A stretch of DNA of 64,000 nucleotides, taken from Monosporascus cannonballus. Taxonomy: Eukaryota; Ascomycota; Sordariomycetes; Xylariales. Made by a program: the position numbers and the translations under genes. Location: the NCBI GenBank assembly GCA_004154925.1, contig QJNS01000710.1, positions 47,399 through 111,398 of the forward strand, given 5' to 3'. The notes beneath the pieces are model-generated. The model was not told the origin of the DNA. It worked only from the letters and a program-made list of their open reading frames with translations, and made no database searches. This document shows, piece after piece, positions 36,552-48,480 of this stretch (its first letter is position 1; every line of letters starts with the position of its first letter).

Positions 36552-37470
36552 CGTTGCAGCTTCAGGCTCGAATTCGGGAGCTGGAGAGAGAAGTTCGACA
36601 ACTTAGGGCTACACCACCTGCCCAACCCTCTCTCGCCCACATAAAGCCCAAAAAGCCGGAACCCTACGATAGGAAAAGCAACCCTCAGACCTTCCTGACT
36701 TAGGCACGAGTTTACCTTCGCTTCCTAAATCTTAATGACCTAGCGGATATGGTCCTAACAGTAAAAGCATGCCTAATAGGAAATACGGCTAATTAGTTTA
36801 AGTCTATTATAAGAAATTTCCTGGAAATAAAAAAAGTAAATAAAAAAAACTTTATTAATAAGATTTTTTCAACTTATACCAATTTCGAAAACAAAATGCG
36901 TAACAATTTCGGCAATCTGGATAAAAAATAATTAACGGCTTAATAATTCTTATAACTTTAATAAAAAAATCCGCGTTTAAATACGCCATAACCTTTAAAA
37001 GTTTTGCGGCTAAGGCTAAATAGGGAAACGATAAAGCCGATACCCTTATCGACATATTTTATAAAAAATTAAAGGATAATATGAAAAATAAGATTATTTA
37101 AATCGAACGACCAATTGCTTTAGACCGGTATATCGCAAAGGTAATCAAAATCGATAATCGGCAATTTAAAAGATAACAGGAAAAAAAGGGACAATATGCC
37201 TTACACTCGGGATATAACAGGTCCAACCAGGGGAAGAAAAAAGACGTACCTCCTATTTCTCATAGAACGGCGCCAGGACCTATGGAACTTGGCGCTACCC
37301 ATAAACAAAATTGGAACCAGATTAAATACTTTAATTATGGCAAAATGGGACACAAAGCTTATAAGTATAAAAAACTCAAAAAGCCACGATAAAATAATTA
37401 AACCCCTATACCGAAGAAACAGTTTAAAAACAACTAAGAAAACGATAATAAGGTTATTAACATAATCCAG
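36552..37470 (+). pseudogene. Element C gag with zinc-knuckle relic
   Basis: Coding starts directly after the LTR: LQLQARIRELEREVRQLR (coiled-coil-like), then KKPEPYD and NPQTFLTQARVYLRFLNL in lightly mutated sequence, matching the start of the capsid part of Ty3 Gag. A CCHC knuckle is at 37327-37368 with spacing C-X2-C-X4-H-X4-C intact, but all three Cys codons read TAC or TAT (Tyr); the His at 37351 is kept. No start codon or leader precedes the frame, so the 5' end of gag appears to be missing. Confidence 0.75.
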
Positions 37471-38379
37471 ATTAAATATATAATAAGCTTATAACCAGAG
37501 GTCCAATAAAAACTATTACGATAAAAGATTTAACGAGGGATACGAAAAACCAAAAAACTAGCTTAATAAGTATTACAAACATAACAAAAAACATTATAAG
37601 GATAATTATATAAATATTAGGATTAAACAGAAAAACTTTGCCCCGGAATACCCGATCGATATAGTAAAATATATATTATATATTGTCGACGACGAAAATA
37701 TCTCGATTACAAAAAATAAAAATAACATATTTATATACGAATTATCCGCATATATTATAAGGGATTTAATTTTTTAAACCGTACCGGATATAACAAAAAC
37801 GACGAATAATGGTATTGATAATTTCGAATTATGGCCCTAAAAAATATTTAATAATTGGCCGAAATAAAAGGTTAGCTTAAAAAAAATAATGCCAGCAAAA
37901 AAACCCTTTTTATTATTATAGATAATGTAATTATTAAACGAAAAAGGAATTAATCCAGCGTACGGTAAAAAAGTATTATTAAAAAGTTATTACGGATTTT
38001 TAATTTTAATTAATATTTATTGCTAAGTTCCAAAAAAAAGAATTATTAAAGAAAAAATACGTTAATTTATAGGAAATCTCTGAACGACAATTAGGACGAC
38101 GTATAATAGGATATAATCGTAAACATAAAAAAACAATTTATTCGATAAGAAAAAGAATTGCAAGAAATTTAGGAACAATTAATACGGTTCGAAAGAACAG
38201 TACGCCGGCAATAATGATAAATATAGCAACTTAACGCGTTAAACGAAGAAATATAAATAAGGTTCGATAGATTTAAACAGGAATTAAAAGAAAGAAATTA
38301 CCTGTAAAAAAGCCGCAAAATAACGAAACCCAGAAAAATTAAAAGGAATTCCCGAAAAAGGCTTTAAATGTAACGATAA

Positions 38380-41300
38380 AAAACGTTAATAATCTTATCA
38401 CTTTGAACATACAAATCGGAACGTATTGGTATACCGTAATGGTAAACTGCGGAGCTTTAGGCGGAAATTATATTATACCAAATATAATTAATAAGTTTAA
38501 ACTGCCATGGAGATATAAGTTAAAACTTTATATAACGACGAATGTCGAAGGTTAAGAATTCGTTTACGATAACGGAAAAATTATACGCGAAATTAATTAT
38601 TTCGAGATTTTTATTTAAGGACGATATTAAACAGTTAATTTTAATATTGTTTTATTTAGAAATTACGATATGATTTTAAGATTATTATAGATACGCCAGT
38701 ACGGAATTTTGATTAACGGCGGAACTAGCCAAGTAAAATTCGTTTTATTTCTTATTAATAAACGAAAAAAAATTACGATTTTAATATTTGATCGATAATA
38801 ACAACAAATGTAAATATAAAGACATAATAAATATCTTATTATTTAAAAAAACAAAATACAAAAAAACGGGTATTAAAAAAATACGATATATCGTTATTAT
38901 TATTAAAGCGAAATTAAAGCAATTAAATAACGATCTGGAACAAAAAGAATAACAGCCTAAGAAATTTAAAAAGTTTAATTAATATATTATTATAATATTA
39001 CAGATACGAATAGCTTTTCAAAAAAGAGCTTAATACGAAATTATTAAAATATAGCAAATAAGATTATGAAATAGTTTTTAAGAAAGGATTTTCGATAAAG
39101 TTTTACCTTATTTATAATCTTAACCAATACGAACTGCGTATTTTCAAAGAATACCTGGAAAATCGGTTATAAAAAGAATAGATTTGACCTTCGAAATTAC
39201 CAGCAGGATATTTAATATTTTTCGTATCAAAAAAGAACAAAAAATTACGACTTGTGGTTAATTATCGATAATTAGACGATGTTACCGTTAAAAATCGAAT
39301 ACCATTACCTTTAATTACGGAAATAAAATATCGACTTTATAAAACCAAATAATTTATAGCATTTAATCTTAAAGATAAATATAACTTTATTAGAATTAAA
39401 AAAGGATATAAATGGGAAACGGCTTTTAAAACGAAATACAAATTATTTGAATATTTGGTTACATTAATGGGATTTACGAATATATTAGTAATTTTTTAAC
39501 GGATAATAAATTATGTATTACGGTAATACTTTAATATTTTCGTCGTTTGCTATCTCGACGACATTCTTATTTTTTCGAAAATAAAAAAAACATACGTAAG
39601 ATACGTTTATAAAGTTTTTTAAGCTTTATAAGACGTAAGGTTATTTGTTAACGCAAAAGAAAGTTAGTTCCATATACAGAAAATGGAATATCTGGGATAT
39701 ATTATTATCCCAGGACATATTAGGATGGACCTTAAAAAAATCGTTATAATTATAAAATGGTAAACGTTAACGATAATTAAGAAGATATAAATATTCCTTG
39801 GATTCGCTAATTATTACAGGAAGTTTATTCGAAACTTTAGCAGAATTATTATACCTCTAACGAACCTTACGAAGAAAGAAAAAGAATTCAAATAAACGCC
39901 AGATACGAAAACAGCATTTTAAAATATTAAGGATGCAATTATTAATAAATTAATACTAATTATATACGACCTAAACCGTTCCGTTAAGCTAAAAACCGAT
40001 ATTTCGGATTACGCGTTAAACGTAATAATCGGATAACAAAATAATTAAGGCAAATTATACCTTATTATATTCTTTTCGTATAAATTAAAAAGAACAAAAC
40101 TTAATTATAATATTCCAGATAAAGAATTTATGGCTATTATTATAGTATTTCGAGAATTCAAATATTTCCTAAAAGGAAATTTGTATTAGGTTAAAGTTTA
40201 TACAGATCATTAAAATCTTATTCGATTTATTACGATTAAGGAGTTTACAGGATAATAACTAAGATACGTAAAAAAATTAGCGAATTTCGATTTCGTTATT
40301 ATCTACAAAAAGGGTTTAAAAAATAACAAAGCAAATGTTTTAAGCAGGCAACCAAACTTTGAAAAGAAATTGGTTAAAATTAGCCATATAATTTTCGATA
40401 TTATTACAAAAGGATATTTACGTTTACGACAAATTGCAATAATTTGGGCAATACCTAGCAATATATATCAGAAAATTTAATAATATAACGATAATCTCCC
40501 AGAAAACCAAAGAACGGATAAGATATAAGTTCCAAAAAAATACCAAAAGGATTTAGTACGAAAAATATACGAATATCAGTTATATAAATATCCAGGGATC
40601 CATAAAACCTTAAAGCGATTTTAACGTATATATTCCTTTCTTAAAATGAAATCAATAATACAGAAAATCATACGGCAATACGATATTTACGTTAAAGCGA
40701 AGGCTCGACGACATAAGCTATACGGAAAGTTATAGCCATTACTAATTGCAGAACGACTATGGTATTTAGTTATATTTAACTTTATTATCAAACTTCCTAT
40801 ATTAAAAAATTTAGTTAAGGAAATATATTACGATAGCATTTTCGTAATTATCGACCGATTTATGAAATTTTCTTATTTTTTACCATATTATAAGGACATA
40901 AACGCCGAACAACTGGTATATATTTTCTTTAAATATATTTTCAGCATATACGAATTATTAACGGAAATTATATTAAATAAAGGATTAATTTTTGCATTTA
41001 AGTTTTAGCAAAGCTTAATAACATAAATCGGCTTAAATTATAAGTTATCCAACGTATTTAGATTTTAAACAAATAGATAAATAAAACAAATAAATCAAAT
41101 TTTGAAAACTTATTTACGTTATTATATTAATTACGAACAAAATAACTAGGTTAAGAAATTACCGATCGCATAATTAACTTATAATACCAATTATTATAAA
41201 AGCATTAAAATAATATTTACGAACGTAAATTTTGGTTTTATTTCAGAAATTTACAGAAAAATACGTAATAACGATTTAATTAATATCAAAATAATTTTTA

Positions 41301-41600
41301 CGTTAAAATAATTACGATAGATATATTAAGAAATAAAGACAGAATTAAAATTCGTACGGAATTAAATAAGCAAATATTATAACCAAAAAAAGTTAAAAGG
41401 ATTAACTTTCGAAAAAGGGGAAATAATTTTCCTTATTACCAAAAATATTTAAACAAAGCGACCCAGCAAAAAACTCGATTTCAAATATATTGGTCCATAC
41501 AAAATTACCAAGAAAATCTCAGAAAATAATTACCAATTGGAATTTCCACCAAAAGTTAAATTCCATCTAATTTTTTATATTTCCTTACTCGAGTTAACAG
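38380..41600 (+). pseudogene. Element C pol: protease, RT, RNase H, integrase relics
   Basis: A retropepsin-like segment is at about 38430-38540 (GALGGNYIIPNIINKF). RT runs to the catalytic box YLDDILIFSK at 39551-39580. RNase H is at about 39986-40365 (KLKTDISDYALN, DKEFMAIII, NLIRFITIKEFTG, NFDFVIIYKKG). Integrase is at about 40580-41250 (a 'HPGIHKTL' type zinc-binding relic, then FVIVDRFMKF-like and INAEQLVYIFFKYIFSIYE). Domain order is that of Ty3/Gypsy. Stops replace many Gln and Trp codons. The RT aspartates are intact, but the polyprotein cannot be read through. Confidence 0.82.
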
Positions 41601-41659
41601 CAAATACGATTAAGGTATATATGATATAGGACGATATAGAAATAAAAGATAAACAAATA

Positions 41660-41808
41660 TACGAAGTAAAGAAAATTTTCAACATATAAAAACAAAACGG
41701 ACTTACCCAGTACCTAATCAAATGGAAAAAGCATCCAAATTCCGAAAATATTTAAGAACCTGCCAAAAACCTTAATAGCGCCCGGCGCCTGTTAAAGAAC
41801 TTTTATTA
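41660..41808 (+). pseudogene. Element C chromodomain at the end of pol
   Basis: YEVKKIFNI, NGLTQYLIKWKKHPNSENI, EPAKNL, RLLKNF: a chromodomain-type fold signature that places the element among chromoviruses. In that group the domain is thought to guide integration to modified chromatin. Two Gln/Trp positions are stops (TAA). Confidence 0.8.
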
Positions 41809-41819
41809 ATAATAACGAA

Positions 41820-42374
41820 ACCACCGGATATAATTATATCCTAATTAACGTTTTCCAGCGGCTAGGTAATGCCAAATAGCTTAAGAAAAAAAGCCAAGGC
41901 GGCTAAGGAAGCCTCGGCGTTGGCCTGCTCCTAACGCTTTTATTTTTTCAGCTTCTCCAGCGATTGCAATTCTTGTTGCATTATTTTAATTTTTTTCGAA
42001 CGAAAAAACGCTTTTTGTTTTCGAAAACGGATCACCCGCGTAATGGCCTTATTCATTTTTTATTGATAACGTTTTTGTAATTCCAAAAAACGTTTTTCCG
42101 TAAATATCTCCTTGCATTTTAAACGTTAATTTTCGGCATAAATATTTTTTAAGAAAGATAGGGGAACGCCGTTATTATCATAAGGACAGCTACGTTTGAC
42201 ATACGCCTTACATTTGGAAACGTTTTCTATTATTTCGCATTTCCAGCCTTTGAAAAAGCACAGGGAATACGGCATAACTTCAAAACTAAAATCGTCAAAA
42301 ATAAGAAGCAGATTTTGATATCGCGTGATAAACAAAGGAACCTGACGACGATTTTTAGTAACGCGGGCCGACAT
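41820..42374 (-). pseudogene. Antisense ORF of element C (Cys-rich plus coiled-coil-like)
   Basis: Minus strand, ATG at 42374: MSARVTKNRRQVPLFITRYQ, then FDDFSFEVMPYSLCFFKGWK, a Cys cluster (KCEIIENVSKCKAYVKRSCP) and NGVPLSFLKNIYAEN. The first stop is a TAA at about 42123 where CAA is expected. The frame continues through KCKEIFTEKRFLELQKRY, KMNKAITRVIRFRKQKAFF and MQQELQSLEKLKK to about 41830, with only CAA/CAG/CGA-type stops. From memory it resembles hypothetical proteins annotated in many Pezizomycotina; no function is known. It lies between chromodomain and 3' LTR, opposite to pol. Confidence 0.6.
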
Positions 42375-42444
42375 CTTGAAAGAAAAAGGCTTACCAGAAG
42401 AAAAGAAAAATCTTAAGGGCAAGATTTGGGGAAAGGGGAGATCG

Positions 42445-42831
42445 TGTTATAACCCAAACCAGCTGGGCCTGCGAAAACGGTCCAGCCAAGATCACAACTT
42501 ACGTTAAGTTCAGGGTTACGTAATTAGTGCTTAGCGGGTCTTAACTGGGTACGATTAAGTACGACTAAATATAACTAAGCACGACTAAGTAATATTAAAT
42601 AGCCGCTTAGTAAGGTTTTGCTAAGCAAAAATAAATAATAATAAAAAAATAAGGATATATATACTTATTAGTTTCATAATTTAAATAGTTTTAGTTTGTA
42701 ATAAAGTATTCCCAGTATTAAAAGACGTAATACGTTATTATATTTATTGCTTAAATTTCTACGATACTTCTGCTAATATAAACCCGTCGACTTAAGATTT
42801 AATAGTTAGTTAAACCTTATAGGCCGTCATA
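42445..42831 (+). repeat. 3' LTR of element C
   Basis: 387 bases, TGTTATAACCC to GCCGTCATA. The U3 palindrome TCACGTGA of the 5' LTR reads TTACGTAA here (42525-42532). The minisatellite is shorter and RIP-mutated. Confidence 0.9.
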
Positions 42832-42836
42832 ATTTA

Positions 42837-43842
42837 CTATTAAAAATATTACGGTTTTTTTAAAAAAATTAATATTTAATAAAGAGAATAACTAAACGAA
42901 TAAATTTTAAATTTACTTATGCAACTTAGTATATAGATAATAATAAGTTAATAAATTCTTTATTTTTAAATAAATAAAATTATAGAAAAAATTAATTAAA
43001 AAACTTTTACATATTTTTATTATTTTATAAATTACGTATAATATAATTAAGTTAAATTTTTACTGGCAGCATAATTAACTTTTAACGGAAAAATTCTTTT
43101 ATTAAAAATAAATCTTGTTTTAACTTATAAGTACGATATAAAACTTATTAACGAAATACCGATATTTTTTTAATTAACTTCTAAAACGGAAAAAATTATG
43201 AATTTCGTTAAAAGGTTACGAAAAAATACGAAATTTATATAAATTATTATAGCGTTATTTTAAGCCCAATTAAAAAAATTAATTAATATCTTTAAGAAAT
43301 AAATACCGTATTTTAAAATAACAAACTTAATGTAGCTAAATTTAAAAAACGTAGTTATTTTATAATTATTTAAAGAATTACTTTAAATATACGTTAAATA
43401 TAAGGTTACTGTAATTACGCCGTATAATACCGTAAAATTAAACGTATCGTTAAAGATATATCCGAAATTCGATATAAACTTTTTAAAGTTAATAATAAAA
43501 AACCCGTTACTTAGTCAAATTTTAAATAATAACTAACCGTTATTTTTATTATTAAAAAATTATATAATAAAATATATATTAAAAGCCGATAATAAGCGCA
43601 TAAACCATAGTCACCAAAAGAAGTTATTCGTAAAATAAATAGGTTACGCAACCGATATAAAAATTATGTAATAATTTTAAAAATATAATTATTTTTAATA
43701 ATTTCGAAAAATTATTCGAAAATAAAGACGGGGTTGGCGAAAACGTAAAAGTACGAATAGAGATAAAAGAAAAAAAGCATAAACAAAGCCGCCGCCGCCT
43801 CGTTACAGCCTTGTTATTTTTTAAGGGCGAAAAAAGGGGTAA
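42837..43842 (+). pseudogene. Element G integrase end and 3' region
   Basis: Continues G after the C insertion, in the catalytic part of integrase; the frame is too RIP-damaged for motif-level reading. It ends in an arginine/lysine-rich segment and the polypurine tract beside the LTR. Confidence 0.55.
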
Positions 43843-44032
43843 TATTAAAAGCTAAAACTTATAAGGCAGTTCGGGCTTATAGAACGAACTCTTTAGCCCG
43901 AACTTACCCATATATATATAAGGAGTAGCCACCTTGCTAGTAGCTAGCTGTTTCTCCCTTTCCCTTTTCACCTTGAATATAAACCTTTATTAGGCCGTAC
44001 CTCCGTTCAACTTACGCATTATGCTCGTTACA
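43843..44032 (+). repeat. 3' LTR of element G
   Basis: 190 bases, the same length as the 5' LTR. RIP changes are symmetrical in the hairpin: both arms read AGTTCGGGCT and its complement, so pairing is preserved. Confidence 0.88.
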
Positions 44033-44037
44033 ATTAA

Positions 44038-45640
44038 TTAGTAAGCATCGAACTTTTTTATTAAATAACTTCGCGTCCGTATCTTTTATATACTTGATAT
44101 AAGTAGTATTTAAATCGCCTTTTTAAGGCGATTTAAATAATATTAATATTATAGAATTTTTTGTTAATTTTAAATAACTAAGAAAAATCGAATAAGATTT
44201 AATAAGGTCAAATTTGTATAAGTATTAACAGGTTTTCGTTCGTTAAATCCTACGTAAGCGAAAGTTATCGACTAAGAAAAAAATCAAATTAAGAAAAACG
44301 GGTCCTGCCAAGATAAGCCAGGCTTCAAATAACGAAAATTCGCCCGATCGAACAACTAGCAAGCCTAGATCAAATAAAATCTCGTAAGGTATAATTAATC
44401 CTAATGGCCGTTACCGATACGGAAAGGAACTTTTTACGGTCGCGCCTAAGAAACTTAGTTCGAATACAACCGATAAAAAAGTTTCGACGTACTAGTTCGG
44501 GCGTATTGGAAATAGTTCGCATTCGAAAGCTTTCGATATTATAAAAAAACATGATATAAATAAAACAAAATCGAATAAAATCAAATAACCGGGGACGAAA
44601 AACAATAAGATCTAATTTGAATTTATATGAAATATGTTTATTAATTTCTAAAACCCTTTTAATAATATGTCGAAAAAAATTAAATCGAAACCAGTTTTAA
44701 TATTATTCGTAATTATAACGCTTAAACCCTTACGGCTTATATGTTATTATCGAATATGTAATTCCGTTAAATTTAATAAAATTTAATAAAATAAAAATTA
44801 AATAAATTACAAAAAAATAAGAAATTTTATATGTAATATTTAGGCTATAAATTGCATAAACCTTATAAGGAATACATTAATTTCAGTAATAAATAATTCT
44901 GTAATACTTATAATAATTATAAATATTTAAGTACTTTTTAAAATTATTCGTTTTTTAGGTAATAAATTATAGGTAAATAATATAAATTTGATTAAATAAA
45001 TTAAGACTCGAATTTAATATAATCGAACGAAAATAAAAGAAAAAAACAAAAACGAACGGAACGTTTTAAGAAAATAAAGTAAAAAACGAATAAGATTTGA
45101 TTTACGTAAAGAAACCTTAAAAATTACCTAATTTCGAAATTTCAAAAGCTAATTGACATTATTAATACCGATTTAAATAAGCGCATAGCTAAACGCCTTT
45201 TAACGGAAACGCCTTTAAGCAAATTGCCCGGAAAAAATAACAACGTATTTAATTTAATAAAATTAAACGAACATAATAGCAAACGAGCATAATAGCATAT
45301 GTATAAGATATTGCTCATAAAGGCGAATTAAAAAAGGCGTTTAAAAGTAAATATTATTAAAACATATAAATTTTAAATTTATTTATTATTAAAAATTAAC
45401 ATTGAAAATTTAAAAATTTAAAAAACTATTTATAAAAATTAAAAATATTTAAATAATTAATAAATTTTAATTGAAACATATTATACATTTTAATAAATCT
45501 AATTTTTTATAAAAAGAATTAATTTAATAAATATCTTAAAAATATATATAATAATAATAGGATAATTATATTATAAATAATTTATTATTAATATATATAA
45601 TATTTTAAAAATTTTATATTATTTATTTTTAATAATAAGT
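44038..45640. other. AT-rich DNA without recognised gene
   Basis: RIP-type sequence between G and D. It contains a perfect hairpin at 44107-44139 and a moderately GC-richer patch at 44270-44360. The minus-strand frame at 44370-44552 has no recognisable motif. From about 45350 rightward, C and G nearly vanish. Confidence 0.5.
44107..44139. repeat. Perfect 15-bp hairpin with 3-base loop
   Basis: TATTTAAATCGCCTT (44107-44121) and its exact complement (44125-44139) around TTT. It stands out in random-looking AT-rich DNA. No terminator or transposon end role is established. Confidence 0.7.
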
Positions 45641-45649
45641 TATGATTTA

Positions 45650-48480
45650 AAATATTATATTTATATATTTATTTATTAATTATTTTTCTGAATTTTAAAA
45701 ATATTTTTAATTAAAAATTTAAAAATTTATAATGTTTAAAAATAATATAATGTAATAAATTACGTAATAAAATATTAACTTAATAATAATAATTTAATAA
45801 TTATATATATATATGTATATATATATATTATTTTATAATTTAAATCATTTTAATATATAGGAATAATTTATTAATTAAAATATTTTTAATATTACGAAAT
45901 ATAATATAATTATTATATTTAGTATCTAAATTTTTATAATATTTTTATTAATATAAATTTATATAAATAAAATTTAATAATTAATTAAGTTTTTAATTAT
46001 GATATATTATTAAATTTTTTTAATAATATTGATAAATTTTAAATAATATTGATTAATATTATATTAAGTTATAAATAATTTAAATAATTGATTTATTAGG
46101 TTTTTAATTATTTAAATAATAAAATAAAATCTTAAAAAACGTTACTTTTAAGAAAAACTTTTAAAAATATTGAAATATTACAAATAAGCGTATTTTTTAA
46201 CTTAAAAAACAATAGTACAACAATTTTTTAAATTATTTATAAAAAATTTAAAAAAAACTTTTTTCGAATAAATTAAGTTATTTAATTAGATTTTGTTAAA
46301 AAATTAAGAAAAGATTTTAAATTTTTTAAATTGAAATTTTTAATAAAATTTTAATTAAGTTATAATTATTTTTGATTTAATATTAAATATATTTTAGGTA
46401 TTTTTTTATTTAATTTATTACATTTATTATATAAATTAAGTTCTTAATTAAATTATTTATTAAAAACGTAATTATTTTATTAATTAAATAGCGTAATTTA
46501 ATAATAATATAAATTTTTAATTATTATAAATAATTTAAATAAATATTAATAATAGTTTTTAAAATAATAAATAAAAAATTAAGAATTTAAATACGTATTT
46601 AATAATTATAATAGAAAATTAATATTTAATTATAGTAATATATTAATTTAATTAATTGTTAAATTATATTAAAAATAAAAAGTATTAATAATTTAATTTT
46701 TTAATAATTTAAAAAAATATTAAAAAATATTAATAAATTTCGATATAAATTTAATATTATTATTTTAATAAAATAAAATATAAAATAATGTAATATAAAA
46801 TATTTAAAAATTAATATTTAAAAACTAATTTTAAAAATTTAAAAAGAATTATTAATTTATTTTAACTTAAATAACAATTAAGTGTTTTATAATATAAAGT
46901 TTAAAAAGGATTTTTATAATAAAGAATTTAACGAAAAATGTAAAAAATTTAAAAATTAATTTAATAAATATTTTAAATATAATAAAAAATATAATAAAAA
47001 TAATTGTATAAATATTATAATTAAATAAAGTTTTTATTTCGGAATTTTCAATTAATATAATAAAATATATATTATATATTATTTACGAAAAAATATTTTA
47101 ATTATAAAAAGTAAATATAATATATTTATAAATAAATTATTAATATATATTATAAAAAGTTCGGTTTTTTAATTTATATTAAAAATAATAAAATAATAAA
47201 TAATAATATTAAAAATTAAAAATTATAATTTTAAAAATTATTTAATAATTAAATAAAATAAATCTTTAATTTTAAAAAAATAATATTTATAAAAAAATAT
47301 TTTTATTATTATAAATAATATAATTATTAAAAAATTTATTAATTTATAAATAATTTTTAAAATAATATTTAAAATAATATATAATAAAATATAATAATAA
47401 ATATAAATTTTATAATAAAATTAAAAATAATTAATATAATTTAAAAAATAAAACAGTTTTATAAATTCTATTAAAAATTAAAAAATTTTATTTATAAAAA
47501 AATTATAAAATAACAAAATTTAAAATAACTTAAAAAAATTTCGAAATAAGTTTTAAATATACATTTAAACATATTAATATATTATAATAATAAATTACGA
47601 AATTGTAAATAAAAATTATATTATTTTAAATATAATTAGTAAATTTAAAGTATTATAAAAATATAAGTTAAAAATTTATATAATAATAAATATTAAAAGT
47701 TAAAAATTGATTTATAATAATAAAAAGTTTATGCGTAAAATTAATAAATTTAAAGTTTTTATTTAAAAATAATATTACATACTTAATTTTAATATTATTA
47801 TAAATATATTTATATAAAATCTGAATTAATAATAAAATTAATTAAAAAAATCTTATATTATATTTTATTAAGAAATTAAACAAATTAGAATTTTAATATT
47901 TAATTAATAATAATAATAATTTAAAAAGTTAAAAAATTAATTAATATATTATTATAATATTATAAATATAAATATATTTTTAAAAAATTTCGATATAAAA
48001 TTATTAAAATGTAATAAATAAAATTACGAAATAGTTTTTAACAAAAGATTTTCGACGAAGTTTTACTTTATTTATAATTTTAACGAAAATAAATTATATA
48101 TTTTTTAAAAAAATATTACATTACAACTTAAATTAGCTAGGCTTATAAAATTGATCTAGATAAAATTCCAAAATTACGTTAATTTAAAGTTACGTAATTA
48201 ATATTTAACGGGTTTTAATTAAATATAATTAAATAACCGTTTAAAAAACTTTTATTAAATGAAAATAAACGATAATAATAAAATTAAAATATATATACTT
48301 ATTATTTTCACAATTTTAAAAATTTTAATTTATAATATAATATTATTACTTAAAATATTTTTAGTATTATAAAACATAATATAATTATTATATTTATTTC
48401 TTAGATTTTTATTATATTTTTGTTAATATAAATCCGTATAATTAAAGTTTAGTAATTAATTAAACTTTTAACTTATTATA
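45650..48480 (+). mobile_element. Relic D of the A/C chromovirus family, extremely AT-saturated
   Basis: An LTR tail at about 45650-46006 aligns with A (the segment corresponding to GTATTAC to GGTTAAAC, now almost only A and T). The interior 46007-48113 parallels A's gag, protease and the start of RT. An LTR at 48114-48480 starts TATTACAACTT and ends TTATTATA. The body stops at the point matching about 39150 of C, so most of pol is deleted. No clean target duplication was found (AAAAA and AAAGT at the right LTR). The left edge is approximate. Confidence 0.65.
48114..48480 (+). repeat. 3' LTR of relic D
   Basis: 367 bases aligning with the C-type LTR (AACTTAAATTAGCTAGGCTT against AACCCAAACCAGCTGGGCCT of C), with nearly every non-CpG C and G replaced. 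Confidence 0.75.

Larger units (their letters stand above)
36094..42831 (+). mobile_element. Chromovirus C, full-length, nested in element G
   Basis: 6738 bases. LTRs are at 36094-36551 and 42445-42831, with exact ATTTA duplications at 36089-36093 and 42832-42836. A purine tract GGGGAAAGGGGAG (42428-42440) abuts the 3' LTR. Plus-strand gag, protease, RT, RNase H, integrase and chromodomain are present, plus an antisense frame before the 3' LTR. The first about 700 bases are little affected by RIP; the rest is strongly AT-shifted. It is the least damaged copy of the A/C/D family. Confidence 0.92.
31803..44032 (+). mobile_element. Ty3/Gypsy element G with 190-base LTRs, split by element C
   Basis: LTRs of exactly 190 bases each at 31803-31992 and 43843-44032, with exact ATTAA duplications at 31798-31802 and 44033-44037. 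A polypurine tract (AAAAAAGGGG, about 43830-43839) abuts the 3' LTR. Excluding C and its duplicated ATTTA, the element is about 5.5 kb. Plus-strand RT, RNase H and integrase relics are present. All coding sequence is RIP-damaged. Confidence 0.9.

Noticed and set aside
36855..37055. Minus-strand 66-codon frame in C gag
   Set aside because: Complement of the gag relic; no independent support and not preserved in A.
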